NCBI GenBank assembly: GCA_965240325.2
Contig: OZ251250.1
Location: forward strand, 1-64,000
Reading direction: 5' to 3'
DNA length: 64,000 nt
DNA from: Rebecca billardiae RCC1528
Taxonomy: Eukaryota > Haptophyta
The notes beneath the pieces were generated by a model. It had not been told where the DNA came from, did no database searches, and was given only the letters and a program-made list of their open reading frames with translations. A program made the translations under genes and the position numbers. Below are positions 8,559 through 22,600 of the stretch, in pieces (position 1 is the first letter of the stretch; the number at the start of each line of letters is the position of its first letter).

Positions 8559-10655
8559 CAGATTCCGGCAAATTGTCGTCCATGCTGGTGGAGTTATTGT
8601 AAACTCGCGCCAGAAAAAAGGAGAGGGGAGGAAAAAGGAGGGGGAGGAGGGGAGGAGGGAGAAGAGAGGGGGAAGAAGAGAGGGAGGAAAAGGAGGATCA
8701 TCGTAGTCGGTGATAGTGGTCAGTCTGATACAGCTGGGCGCTCGGCCAGGGACATCATGTCTCGGCTACAGACGTGACATCCGTCGACTGTAGGTAGTGG
8801 CTGAATCGGTCACGCCTGCTCGTCGTCGCGCGCTCGGCGCTTCGAAATCACTGTCGTCGTGCCGTGATTGTGACGACAGGCGACGACAGTGACCCTCCGC
8901 CTGCAGGCAAAGCGCACGCCGTCAGACCTGGGCTCAGTGAGGCGGTAGCGGTGCGCACACGCCCTGCCGTCACAAACACAGGCCGATGTATTCAATAGGC
9001 GTCTGGCTGTTTCACTCATCGACCACTGCTGCCGAGCAAGAGGAGCGCTCGAGTGAGGCGCTTCTCAGGCACTGTATCACGCCACGCAGTCAGCGGCCAG
9101 CGCGCAAGTGGGCGGCACTCCGCCCATCAGCAGCCTCCGCACACGTGCGAGCTGTGGTGGAGCTGTGCAGGTGGTCACGCGACAGACGAGAGGAGGCGGC
9201 GGAATGCGGGCAAACAGTCGCCTCAGCCGATGCGCACGAAAGCGTGTGTCGGTCAGCGGATGGCTACCTCGTACACACACGGCACAGTGCACGGCTGCCA
9301 ACAGCACGTGGCACTGGGTGGGTCGCTCTCACAAAGGACTCAGCGCCGCGAGAGCGAGGAGCGCTGGCCTGACGACGGGGGGCGCGAGTGCAGGTGCGGT
9401 GGACCGGTGCCGCGGCCTGTATGCGACTCTCGATGCAAATGCGCGCGCGCGTGCGCGTAAGGGTGTCGTCCAGCCTCTGCGGCACTCAGACTCTGGAAGG
9501 CTGCTGCGGTGCACACATGTGCCTTCCTCAGCCGCCTCACGCGCCAAGTGGCACGCATCACGGCGGCGAGAGCGTCCGCGACGTTGGCGATCGCAGGGCC
9601 GACCCCTAGCAGCTTCAGCGCCTCGTCCTCGGTACCGCCCGGAGCCCAAAGCTGCTGAAGCTCTGGGCCGACCACGATCTCACACTCACCTACCGTGCAG
9701 CAGGGGCCTGCTTTGCGAGCGCGGTCGTACGTGCATGGTCCCTTGCTCCACGGTGTGCTTTCTCTCGCAAATCCGCTGCTGATCGCGCCTCTCAGCCATG
9801 CGCCCAGCGCCGCCGCGACAAGCTGCGCAGCGCCGCGGCTGTCGGCGCGCGCGAGGGCGGCCGCGACTAGGCACGCGACGGCAGGCGGTGCGCTGTGCGG
9901 CGCGGCGGCGGGCGGCGCGTTCGGCACTGCCGGCGCCACAGAGGCCGCGCGCTCGCAGCTGAGATTGCGGTGCGCGTCTACCCATCACCCGCATCGCCGA
10001 CCGCTGGCGGCAGCGGTGGCCGCCGAGGGCCGCGCGCACTGGCGGCGTAGGTGTGCCGCGCGCCGCCGAGCGTGCACGCGGGCGCGCGTGTGTGCGTCAC
10101 GTCGTCGGGAAAGGGCAACGCCACGGCGCCCCGCATCTGCCGCGGCCGGCATGGCGACACGAGATACGGCCGCGTCCCCCGAAGGTCAGCGGCGCTAACA
10201 CCGAAGTCAGCAACGTGAGCAGCGCCAACCTCGACGCTGACAAGAGCTGGACTGCTTCGGCTTAGCTGTCAGACGCCACGTGGGTGGTCAGGCGCGTCCC
10301 CTGCCGACACGTGCATACCGTATGTGCCAGTGGGAGTGATGCACGCGATGCCACGGCGTTTAGCGTCGATCGTGCGTTGCCAAACGCGCCTTGAGGTCGC
10401 TCCCCACGCGCGGACTCAGGGTGTTTGAACGTCTCGCTGGGCGTCAGCGACCAAGTTCGAGGGCCGGAGGAGGGGAGTCAACGAGGGCCAAGGGCGTTGT
10501 CGCCACAAGGCCTCCGCCAACTCGTGCAACCATTGGCTGAGCCAAAAGATGGCAGTCTGAAGTCCTATGTGAGCCAAAAGATAGCCCAATAAGTAAAAGT
10601 CCTGCCCAGGCCCTTCCGGACAGCCAAAAGAGTCCACCAGCATGCCCTAGTAGCC
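8559..10655. repeat. Array unit 1: divergent edge copy of the 2.09-kb tandem repeat
   Basis: About 2,097 bp. It aligns end to end with the other nine units but has scattered substitutions and small indels, for example ATTCCGGC for ATTCGGC at the left end and CTTTCTC for CTTCTC near 9760. Because of the latter, a minus-strand frame (9340-9939) stays open for 199 codons, while the other units have a frameshift. That frame opens with GTG, not ATG, and has no recognisable domain. Three subterminal AGCCAAAAGA motifs lie at 10540, 10572 and 10622 near the right end. The unit also has an 86-base pure purine run at 8612-8697. Confidence 0.95.
10416..10643 (-). CDS. Small ATG-started ORF repeated once per array unit (75 aa, function unknown)
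   Basis: This 75-residue frame has a hydrophobic centre (FYLLGYLLAHIGLQTAIFWL) and is identical in all ten units. It ends at 10416, 12506, 14596, 16686, 18776, 20866, 22956, 25046, 27136 and 29226. It is the only ATG-started minus-strand frame unchanged between the divergent first unit and the rest. It overlaps the subterminal AGCCAAAAGA repeats of the unit, so it may be just transposon end sequence. I do not recognise it. Confidence 0.2.
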   Translation of the reverse strand: MLVDSFGCPEGPGQDFYLLGYLLAHIGLQTAIFWLSQWLHELAEALWRQRPWPSLTPLLRPSNLVADAQRDVQTP

Positions 10656-13600
10656 CAGATTCGGCAAATTGTCCATGCTGGTGGAGTTATTGTAAACTCG
10701 CGCGCCAGAAAAACGGAGAGGGGAGGAAAAAGGAGGGGGAGGAGGGAAGGAGGGAGAAGAGAGGGGGAAGAAGAGAGGGAGGAAAAGGAGGATCATCGTA
10801 GTCGGTGATAGTGGTCAGTCTGATACAGCTGGGCGCTCGGCCAGGGACATGTCTCGGCTACAGACGTGACATACGTCGACTGTAGGTAGTGGCTGAATCG
10901 GTCACGCCTGCTCGTCGTCGCGCGCTCGGCGCTTCGAAATCACTGTCGTCGTGCCGTGATTGTGACGACAGGCGACGACAGTGACCCTCCGCCGCAGGCA
11001 AAGCGCACGCCGTCAGACCTGGGCTCAGTGAGGCGGTAGCGGTGCGCACACGCCCTGCCGTCACAAACACAGGCCGAAGCATTCAATGGGTGTCTGGCTG
11101 TTTCACTCATCGACCACTGCTGCCGAGCAAGAGGAGCGCTCGAGTGAGGCGCATCTCAGGCACGGTATCACGCCACGCAGTCAGCGGCCAGCGCGCAAGT
11201 GGGCGGCACTCCGCCCATCAGCAGCCTCCGCACACGTGCGAGCTGTGGTGGAGCTGTGCAGGTGGTCACGCGACAGACGAGAGGAGGCGGCGGAATGTGG
11301 GCGAACAGTCGCCTCAGCCGATGCGCACGAAAGCGTGTGTCGGTCAGCGGATGGCTACCTCGTACACACACGGCACAGTGCACGGCTGCCAACAGCACGT
11401 GGCACTGGGTGGGTCGCTCTCACAAAGGACTCAGCGCCGCGAGAGCGAGGAGCGCTGGCCTGACGACGGGGGGCGCGAGTGCAGGTGCGGTGGACCGGTG
11501 CCGCGGCCTGTATGCGACTCTCGATGCAAATGCGCGCGCGCGTGCGCGTAAGGGTGTCGTCCAGCCTCTGCGGCACTCAGACTCTGGAAGGCTGCTGCGG
11601 TGCACACATGTGCCTTCCTCAGCCGCCTCACGCGCCAAGTGGCACGCATCACGGCGGCGAGAGCGTCCGCGACGTTGGCGATCGCAGGGCCGACCCCGAG
11701 CAGCTTCAGTGCCTCGTCCTCGGTACCGCCCGGAGCCCAAAGCTGCTGAAGCTCTGGGCCGACCACGATCTCACACTCACCTACCGTGCAGCAGGGGCCT
11801 GCTTCGCGAGCGCGGTCGTACGTGCATGGTCCCTTGCTCCACGGTGTGCTTCTCTCGCAAATCCGCTGCTGATCGCGCCTCTCAGCCATGCGCCCAGCGC
11901 CGCCGCGACAAGCTGCGCAGCGCCGCGGCTGTCGGCGCGCGCGAGGGCGGCCGCGACTAGGCACGCGACGGCAGGCGGTGCGCTGTGCGGCGCGGCGGCG
12001 GGCGGCGCGTTCGGCACTGCCGGCGCCACAGAGGCCGCGCGCTCGCAGCTGAGATTACGGTGCGCGTCTACCCATCACCCGCGTCGCCGACCGCTGGCGG
12101 CAGCGGTGGCCGCCGAGGGCCGCGCGCACTGGCGGCGTAGGTGTGCCGCGCGCCGCCGAGCGTGCACGCGGGCGCGCGTGTGTGCGTCACGTCGTCGGGA
12201 AAGGGCAACGCCACGGCGCCCCGCATCTGCCGCGGCCGGCATGGCGACACGAGATACGGCCGCTTCCCCCGAAGGTCAGCGGCGCTAACACCGAAGTCAG
12301 CAACGTGAGCAGCGCCAACCTCGACGCTGACAAGAGCTGGACTGCTTCGGCTTAGCTGTCAGACGCCACGTGGGTGGTCAGGCGCGTCCCCTGCCGACAC
12401 GTGCATACCGTATGTGCCAGTGGGAGTGATGCACGCGATGCCACGGCGTTTAGCGTCGATCGTGCGTTGCCAAACGCGCCTTGAGGTCGCTCCCCACGCG
12501 CGGACTCAGGGTGTTTGAACGTCTCGCTGGGCGTCAGCGACCAAGTTCGAGGGCCGGAGGAGGGGAGTCAACGAGGGCCAAGGGCGTTGTCGCCACAAGG
12601 CCTCCGCCAACTCGTGCAACCATTGGCTGAGCCAAAAGATGGCAGTCTGAAGTCCTATGTGAGCCAAAAGATAGCCCAATAAGTAAAAGTCCTGCCCAGG
12701 CCCTTCCGGACAGCCAAAAGAGTCCACCAGCATGCCCTAGTAGCCCAGATTCGGCAAATTGTCCATGCTGGTGGAGTTATTGTAAACTCGCGCGCCAGAA
12801 AAACGGAGAGGGGAGGAAAAAGGAGGGGGAGGAGGGAAGGAGGGAGAAGAGAGGGGGAAGAAGAGAGGGAGGAAAAGGAGGATCATCGTAGTCGGTGATA
12901 GTGGTCAGTCTGATACAGCTGGGCGCTCGGCCAGGGACATGTCTCGGCTACAGACGTGACATACGTCGACTGTAGGTAGTGGCTGAATCGGTCACGCCTG
13001 CTCGTCGTCGCGCGCTCGGCGCTTCGAAATCACTGTCGTCGTGCCGTGATTGTGACGACAGGCGACGACAGTGACCCTCCGCCGCAGGCAAAGCGCACGC
13101 CGTCAGACCTGGGCTCAGTGAGGCGGTAGCGGTGCGCACACGCCCTGCCGTCACAAACACAGGCCGAAGCATTCAATGGGTGTCTGGCTGTTTCACTCAT
13201 CGACCACTGCTGCCGAGCAAGAGGAGCGCTCGAGTGAGGCGCATCTCAGGCACGGTATCACGCCACGCAGTCAGCGGCCAGCGCGCAAGTGGGCGGCACT
13301 CCGCCCATCAGCAGCCTCCGCACACGTGCGAGCTGTGGTGGAGCTGTGCAGGTGGTCACGCGACAGACGAGAGGAGGCGGCGGAATGTGGGCGAACAGTC
13401 GCCTCAGCCGATGCGCACGAAAGCGTGTGTCGGTCAGCGGATGGCTACCTCGTACACACACGGCACAGTGCACGGCTGCCAACAGCACGTGGCACTGGGT
13501 GGGTCGCTCTCACAAAGGACTCAGCGCCGCGAGAGCGAGGAGCGCTGGCCTGACGACGGGGGGCGCGAGTGCAGGTGCGGTGGACCGGTGCCGCGGCCTG

Positions 13601-16600
13601 TATGCGACTCTCGATGCAAATGCGCGCGCGCGTGCGCGTAAGGGTGTCGTCCAGCCTCTGCGGCACTCAGACTCTGGAAGGCTGCTGCGGTGCACACATG
13701 TGCCTTCCTCAGCCGCCTCACGCGCCAAGTGGCACGCATCACGGCGGCGAGAGCGTCCGCGACGTTGGCGATCGCAGGGCCGACCCCGAGCAGCTTCAGT
13801 GCCTCGTCCTCGGTACCGCCCGGAGCCCAAAGCTGCTGAAGCTCTGGGCCGACCACGATCTCACACTCACCTACCGTGCAGCAGGGGCCTGCTTCGCGAG
13901 CGCGGTCGTACGTGCATGGTCCCTTGCTCCACGGTGTGCTTCTCTCGCAAATCCGCTGCTGATCGCGCCTCTCAGCCATGCGCCCAGCGCCGCCGCGACA
14001 AGCTGCGCAGCGCCGCGGCTGTCGGCGCGCGCGAGGGCGGCCGCGACTAGGCACGCGACGGCAGGCGGTGCGCTGTGCGGCGCGGCGGCGGGCGGCGCGT
14101 TCGGCACTGCCGGCGCCACAGAGGCCGCGCGCTCGCAGCTGAGATTACGGTGCGCGTCTACCCATCACCCGCGTCGCCGACCGCTGGCGGCAGCGGTGGC
14201 CGCCGAGGGCCGCGCGCACTGGCGGCGTAGGTGTGCCGCGCGCCGCCGAGCGTGCACGCGGGCGCGCGTGTGTGCGTCACGTCGTCGGGAAAGGGCAACG
14301 CCACGGCGCCCCGCATCTGCCGCGGCCGGCATGGCGACACGAGATACGGCCGCTTCCCCCGAAGGTCAGCGGCGCTAACACCGAAGTCAGCAACGTGAGC
14401 AGCGCCAACCTCGACGCTGACAAGAGCTGGACTGCTTCGGCTTAGCTGTCAGACGCCACGTGGGTGGTCAGGCGCGTCCCCTGCCGACACGTGCATACCG
14501 TATGTGCCAGTGGGAGTGATGCACGCGATGCCACGGCGTTTAGCGTCGATCGTGCGTTGCCAAACGCGCCTTGAGGTCGCTCCCCACGCGCGGACTCAGG
14601 GTGTTTGAACGTCTCGCTGGGCGTCAGCGACCAAGTTCGAGGGCCGGAGGAGGGGAGTCAACGAGGGCCAAGGGCGTTGTCGCCACAAGGCCTCCGCCAA
14701 CTCGTGCAACCATTGGCTGAGCCAAAAGATGGCAGTCTGAAGTCCTATGTGAGCCAAAAGATAGCCCAATAAGTAAAAGTCCTGCCCAGGCCCTTCCGGA
14801 CAGCCAAAAGAGTCCACCAGCATGCCCTAGTAGCCCAGATTCGGCAAATTGTCCATGCTGGTGGAGTTATTGTAAACTCGCGCGCCAGAAAAACGGAGAG
14901 GGGAGGAAAAAGGAGGGGGAGGAGGGAAGGAGGGAGAAGAGAGGGGGAAGAAGAGAGGGAGGAAAAGGAGGATCATCGTAGTCGGTGATAGTGGTCAGTC
15001 TGATACAGCTGGGCGCTCGGCCAGGGACATGTCTCGGCTACAGACGTGACATACGTCGACTGTAGGTAGTGGCTGAATCGGTCACGCCTGCTCGTCGTCG
15101 CGCGCTCGGCGCTTCGAAATCACTGTCGTCGTGCCGTGATTGTGACGACAGGCGACGACAGTGACCCTCCGCCGCAGGCAAAGCGCACGCCGTCAGACCT
15201 GGGCTCAGTGAGGCGGTAGCGGTGCGCACACGCCCTGCCGTCACAAACACAGGCCGAAGCATTCAATGGGTGTCTGGCTGTTTCACTCATCGACCACTGC
15301 TGCCGAGCAAGAGGAGCGCTCGAGTGAGGCGCATCTCAGGCACGGTATCACGCCACGCAGTCAGCGGCCAGCGCGCAAGTGGGCGGCACTCCGCCCATCA
15401 GCAGCCTCCGCACACGTGCGAGCTGTGGTGGAGCTGTGCAGGTGGTCACGCGACAGACGAGAGGAGGCGGCGGAATGTGGGCGAACAGTCGCCTCAGCCG
15501 ATGCGCACGAAAGCGTGTGTCGGTCAGCGGATGGCTACCTCGTACACACACGGCACAGTGCACGGCTGCCAACAGCACGTGGCACTGGGTGGGTCGCTCT
15601 CACAAAGGACTCAGCGCCGCGAGAGCGAGGAGCGCTGGCCTGACGACGGGGGGCGCGAGTGCAGGTGCGGTGGACCGGTGCCGCGGCCTGTATGCGACTC
15701 TCGATGCAAATGCGCGCGCGCGTGCGCGTAAGGGTGTCGTCCAGCCTCTGCGGCACTCAGACTCTGGAAGGCTGCTGCGGTGCACACATGTGCCTTCCTC
15801 AGCCGCCTCACGCGCCAAGTGGCACGCATCACGGCGGCGAGAGCGTCCGCGACGTTGGCGATCGCAGGGCCGACCCCGAGCAGCTTCAGTGCCTCGTCCT
15901 CGGTACCGCCCGGAGCCCAAAGCTGCTGAAGCTCTGGGCCGACCACGATCTCACACTCACCTACCGTGCAGCAGGGGCCTGCTTCGCGAGCGCGGTCGTA
16001 CGTGCATGGTCCCTTGCTCCACGGTGTGCTTCTCTCGCAAATCCGCTGCTGATCGCGCCTCTCAGCCATGCGCCCAGCGCCGCCGCGACAAGCTGCGCAG
16101 CGCCGCGGCTGTCGGCGCGCGCGAGGGCGGCCGCGACTAGGCACGCGACGGCAGGCGGTGCGCTGTGCGGCGCGGCGGCGGGCGGCGCGTTCGGCACTGC
16201 CGGCGCCACAGAGGCCGCGCGCTCGCAGCTGAGATTACGGTGCGCGTCTACCCATCACCCGCGTCGCCGACCGCTGGCGGCAGCGGTGGCCGCCGAGGGC
16301 CGCGCGCACTGGCGGCGTAGGTGTGCCGCGCGCCGCCGAGCGTGCACGCGGGCGCGCGTGTGTGCGTCACGTCGTCGGGAAAGGGCAACGCCACGGCGCC
16401 CCGCATCTGCCGCGGCCGGCATGGCGACACGAGATACGGCCGCTTCCCCCGAAGGTCAGCGGCGCTAACACCGAAGTCAGCAACGTGAGCAGCGCCAACC
16501 TCGACGCTGACAAGAGCTGGACTGCTTCGGCTTAGCTGTCAGACGCCACGTGGGTGGTCAGGCGCGTCCCCTGCCGACACGTGCATACCGTATGTGCCAG

Positions 16601-19600
16601 TGGGAGTGATGCACGCGATGCCACGGCGTTTAGCGTCGATCGTGCGTTGCCAAACGCGCCTTGAGGTCGCTCCCCACGCGCGGACTCAGGGTGTTTGAAC
16701 GTCTCGCTGGGCGTCAGCGACCAAGTTCGAGGGCCGGAGGAGGGGAGTCAACGAGGGCCAAGGGCGTTGTCGCCACAAGGCCTCCGCCAACTCGTGCAAC
16801 CATTGGCTGAGCCAAAAGATGGCAGTCTGAAGTCCTATGTGAGCCAAAAGATAGCCCAATAAGTAAAAGTCCTGCCCAGGCCCTTCCGGACAGCCAAAAG
16901 AGTCCACCAGCATGCCCTAGTAGCCCAGATTCGGCAAATTGTCCATGCTGGTGGAGTTATTGTAAACTCGCGCGCCAGAAAAACGGAGAGGGGAGGAAAA
17001 AGGAGGGGGAGGAGGGAAGGAGGGAGAAGAGAGGGGGAAGAAGAGAGGGAGGAAAAGGAGGATCATCGTAGTCGGTGATAGTGGTCAGTCTGATACAGCT
17101 GGGCGCTCGGCCAGGGACATGTCTCGGCTACAGACGTGACATACGTCGACTGTAGGTAGTGGCTGAATCGGTCACGCCTGCTCGTCGTCGCGCGCTCGGC
17201 GCTTCGAAATCACTGTCGTCGTGCCGTGATTGTGACGACAGGCGACGACAGTGACCCTCCGCCGCAGGCAAAGCGCACGCCGTCAGACCTGGGCTCAGTG
17301 AGGCGGTAGCGGTGCGCACACGCCCTGCCGTCACAAACACAGGCCGAAGCATTCAATGGGTGTCTGGCTGTTTCACTCATCGACCACTGCTGCCGAGCAA
17401 GAGGAGCGCTCGAGTGAGGCGCATCTCAGGCACGGTATCACGCCACGCAGTCAGCGGCCAGCGCGCAAGTGGGCGGCACTCCGCCCATCAGCAGCCTCCG
17501 CACACGTGCGAGCTGTGGTGGAGCTGTGCAGGTGGTCACGCGACAGACGAGAGGAGGCGGCGGAATGTGGGCGAACAGTCGCCTCAGCCGATGCGCACGA
17601 AAGCGTGTGTCGGTCAGCGGATGGCTACCTCGTACACACACGGCACAGTGCACGGCTGCCAACAGCACGTGGCACTGGGTGGGTCGCTCTCACAAAGGAC
17701 TCAGCGCCGCGAGAGCGAGGAGCGCTGGCCTGACGACGGGGGGCGCGAGTGCAGGTGCGGTGGACCGGTGCCGCGGCCTGTATGCGACTCTCGATGCAAA
17801 TGCGCGCGCGCGTGCGCGTAAGGGTGTCGTCCAGCCTCTGCGGCACTCAGACTCTGGAAGGCTGCTGCGGTGCACACATGTGCCTTCCTCAGCCGCCTCA
17901 CGCGCCAAGTGGCACGCATCACGGCGGCGAGAGCGTCCGCGACGTTGGCGATCGCAGGGCCGACCCCGAGCAGCTTCAGTGCCTCGTCCTCGGTACCGCC
18001 CGGAGCCCAAAGCTGCTGAAGCTCTGGGCCGACCACGATCTCACACTCACCTACCGTGCAGCAGGGGCCTGCTTCGCGAGCGCGGTCGTACGTGCATGGT
18101 CCCTTGCTCCACGGTGTGCTTCTCTCGCAAATCCGCTGCTGATCGCGCCTCTCAGCCATGCGCCCAGCGCCGCCGCGACAAGCTGCGCAGCGCCGCGGCT
18201 GTCGGCGCGCGCGAGGGCGGCCGCGACTAGGCACGCGACGGCAGGCGGTGCGCTGTGCGGCGCGGCGGCGGGCGGCGCGTTCGGCACTGCCGGCGCCACA
18301 GAGGCCGCGCGCTCGCAGCTGAGATTACGGTGCGCGTCTACCCATCACCCGCGTCGCCGACCGCTGGCGGCAGCGGTGGCCGCCGAGGGCCGCGCGCACT
18401 GGCGGCGTAGGTGTGCCGCGCGCCGCCGAGCGTGCACGCGGGCGCGCGTGTGTGCGTCACGTCGTCGGGAAAGGGCAACGCCACGGCGCCCCGCATCTGC
18501 CGCGGCCGGCATGGCGACACGAGATACGGCCGCTTCCCCCGAAGGTCAGCGGCGCTAACACCGAAGTCAGCAACGTGAGCAGCGCCAACCTCGACGCTGA
18601 CAAGAGCTGGACTGCTTCGGCTTAGCTGTCAGACGCCACGTGGGTGGTCAGGCGCGTCCCCTGCCGACACGTGCATACCGTATGTGCCAGTGGGAGTGAT
18701 GCACGCGATGCCACGGCGTTTAGCGTCGATCGTGCGTTGCCAAACGCGCCTTGAGGTCGCTCCCCACGCGCGGACTCAGGGTGTTTGAACGTCTCGCTGG
18801 GCGTCAGCGACCAAGTTCGAGGGCCGGAGGAGGGGAGTCAACGAGGGCCAAGGGCGTTGTCGCCACAAGGCCTCCGCCAACTCGTGCAACCATTGGCTGA
18901 GCCAAAAGATGGCAGTCTGAAGTCCTATGTGAGCCAAAAGATAGCCCAATAAGTAAAAGTCCTGCCCAGGCCCTTCCGGACAGCCAAAAGAGTCCACCAG
19001 CATGCCCTAGTAGCCCAGATTCGGCAAATTGTCCATGCTGGTGGAGTTATTGTAAACTCGCGCGCCAGAAAAACGGAGAGGGGAGGAAAAAGGAGGGGGA
19101 GGAGGGAAGGAGGGAGAAGAGAGGGGGAAGAAGAGAGGGAGGAAAAGGAGGATCATCGTAGTCGGTGATAGTGGTCAGTCTGATACAGCTGGGCGCTCGG
19201 CCAGGGACATGTCTCGGCTACAGACGTGACATACGTCGACTGTAGGTAGTGGCTGAATCGGTCACGCCTGCTCGTCGTCGCGCGCTCGGCGCTTCGAAAT
19301 CACTGTCGTCGTGCCGTGATTGTGACGACAGGCGACGACAGTGACCCTCCGCCGCAGGCAAAGCGCACGCCGTCAGACCTGGGCTCAGTGAGGCGGTAGC
19401 GGTGCGCACACGCCCTGCCGTCACAAACACAGGCCGAAGCATTCAATGGGTGTCTGGCTGTTTCACTCATCGACCACTGCTGCCGAGCAAGAGGAGCGCT
19501 CGAGTGAGGCGCATCTCAGGCACGGTATCACGCCACGCAGTCAGCGGCCAGCGCGCAAGTGGGCGGCACTCCGCCCATCAGCAGCCTCCGCACACGTGCG

Positions 19601-22600
19601 AGCTGTGGTGGAGCTGTGCAGGTGGTCACGCGACAGACGAGAGGAGGCGGCGGAATGTGGGCGAACAGTCGCCTCAGCCGATGCGCACGAAAGCGTGTGT
19701 CGGTCAGCGGATGGCTACCTCGTACACACACGGCACAGTGCACGGCTGCCAACAGCACGTGGCACTGGGTGGGTCGCTCTCACAAAGGACTCAGCGCCGC
19801 GAGAGCGAGGAGCGCTGGCCTGACGACGGGGGGCGCGAGTGCAGGTGCGGTGGACCGGTGCCGCGGCCTGTATGCGACTCTCGATGCAAATGCGCGCGCG
19901 CGTGCGCGTAAGGGTGTCGTCCAGCCTCTGCGGCACTCAGACTCTGGAAGGCTGCTGCGGTGCACACATGTGCCTTCCTCAGCCGCCTCACGCGCCAAGT
20001 GGCACGCATCACGGCGGCGAGAGCGTCCGCGACGTTGGCGATCGCAGGGCCGACCCCGAGCAGCTTCAGTGCCTCGTCCTCGGTACCGCCCGGAGCCCAA
20101 AGCTGCTGAAGCTCTGGGCCGACCACGATCTCACACTCACCTACCGTGCAGCAGGGGCCTGCTTCGCGAGCGCGGTCGTACGTGCATGGTCCCTTGCTCC
20201 ACGGTGTGCTTCTCTCGCAAATCCGCTGCTGATCGCGCCTCTCAGCCATGCGCCCAGCGCCGCCGCGACAAGCTGCGCAGCGCCGCGGCTGTCGGCGCGC
20301 GCGAGGGCGGCCGCGACTAGGCACGCGACGGCAGGCGGTGCGCTGTGCGGCGCGGCGGCGGGCGGCGCGTTCGGCACTGCCGGCGCCACAGAGGCCGCGC
20401 GCTCGCAGCTGAGATTACGGTGCGCGTCTACCCATCACCCGCGTCGCCGACCGCTGGCGGCAGCGGTGGCCGCCGAGGGCCGCGCGCACTGGCGGCGTAG
20501 GTGTGCCGCGCGCCGCCGAGCGTGCACGCGGGCGCGCGTGTGTGCGTCACGTCGTCGGGAAAGGGCAACGCCACGGCGCCCCGCATCTGCCGCGGCCGGC
20601 ATGGCGACACGAGATACGGCCGCTTCCCCCGAAGGTCAGCGGCGCTAACACCGAAGTCAGCAACGTGAGCAGCGCCAACCTCGACGCTGACAAGAGCTGG
20701 ACTGCTTCGGCTTAGCTGTCAGACGCCACGTGGGTGGTCAGGCGCGTCCCCTGCCGACACGTGCATACCGTATGTGCCAGTGGGAGTGATGCACGCGATG
20801 CCACGGCGTTTAGCGTCGATCGTGCGTTGCCAAACGCGCCTTGAGGTCGCTCCCCACGCGCGGACTCAGGGTGTTTGAACGTCTCGCTGGGCGTCAGCGA
20901 CCAAGTTCGAGGGCCGGAGGAGGGGAGTCAACGAGGGCCAAGGGCGTTGTCGCCACAAGGCCTCCGCCAACTCGTGCAACCATTGGCTGAGCCAAAAGAT
21001 GGCAGTCTGAAGTCCTATGTGAGCCAAAAGATAGCCCAATAAGTAAAAGTCCTGCCCAGGCCCTTCCGGACAGCCAAAAGAGTCCACCAGCATGCCCTAG
21101 TAGCCCAGATTCGGCAAATTGTCCATGCTGGTGGAGTTATTGTAAACTCGCGCGCCAGAAAAACGGAGAGGGGAGGAAAAAGGAGGGGGAGGAGGGAAGG
21201 AGGGAGAAGAGAGGGGGAAGAAGAGAGGGAGGAAAAGGAGGATCATCGTAGTCGGTGATAGTGGTCAGTCTGATACAGCTGGGCGCTCGGCCAGGGACAT
21301 GTCTCGGCTACAGACGTGACATACGTCGACTGTAGGTAGTGGCTGAATCGGTCACGCCTGCTCGTCGTCGCGCGCTCGGCGCTTCGAAATCACTGTCGTC
21401 GTGCCGTGATTGTGACGACAGGCGACGACAGTGACCCTCCGCCGCAGGCAAAGCGCACGCCGTCAGACCTGGGCTCAGTGAGGCGGTAGCGGTGCGCACA
21501 CGCCCTGCCGTCACAAACACAGGCCGAAGCATTCAATGGGTGTCTGGCTGTTTCACTCATCGACCACTGCTGCCGAGCAAGAGGAGCGCTCGAGTGAGGC
21601 GCATCTCAGGCACGGTATCACGCCACGCAGTCAGCGGCCAGCGCGCAAGTGGGCGGCACTCCGCCCATCAGCAGCCTCCGCACACGTGCGAGCTGTGGTG
21701 GAGCTGTGCAGGTGGTCACGCGACAGACGAGAGGAGGCGGCGGAATGTGGGCGAACAGTCGCCTCAGCCGATGCGCACGAAAGCGTGTGTCGGTCAGCGG
21801 ATGGCTACCTCGTACACACACGGCACAGTGCACGGCTGCCAACAGCACGTGGCACTGGGTGGGTCGCTCTCACAAAGGACTCAGCGCCGCGAGAGCGAGG
21901 AGCGCTGGCCTGACGACGGGGGGCGCGAGTGCAGGTGCGGTGGACCGGTGCCGCGGCCTGTATGCGACTCTCGATGCAAATGCGCGCGCGCGTGCGCGTA
22001 AGGGTGTCGTCCAGCCTCTGCGGCACTCAGACTCTGGAAGGCTGCTGCGGTGCACACATGTGCCTTCCTCAGCCGCCTCACGCGCCAAGTGGCACGCATC
22101 ACGGCGGCGAGAGCGTCCGCGACGTTGGCGATCGCAGGGCCGACCCCGAGCAGCTTCAGTGCCTCGTCCTCGGTACCGCCCGGAGCCCAAAGCTGCTGAA
22201 GCTCTGGGCCGACCACGATCTCACACTCACCTACCGTGCAGCAGGGGCCTGCTTCGCGAGCGCGGTCGTACGTGCATGGTCCCTTGCTCCACGGTGTGCT
22301 TCTCTCGCAAATCCGCTGCTGATCGCGCCTCTCAGCCATGCGCCCAGCGCCGCCGCGACAAGCTGCGCAGCGCCGCGGCTGTCGGCGCGCGCGAGGGCGG
22401 CCGCGACTAGGCACGCGACGGCAGGCGGTGCGCTGTGCGGCGCGGCGGCGGGCGGCGCGTTCGGCACTGCCGGCGCCACAGAGGCCGCGCGCTCGCAGCT
22501 GAGATTACGGTGCGCGTCTACCCATCACCCGCGTCGCCGACCGCTGGCGGCAGCGGTGGCCGCCGAGGGCCGCGCGCACTGGCGGCGTAGGTGTGCCGCG

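Noticed and set aside
9108-9782. Long plus-strand frames in the array units (224-269 codons) as genes
   Set aside because: They are His/Arg/Cys-rich, overlap each other in several frames, lack recognisable domains and change at the same indel that shifts the minus frame.
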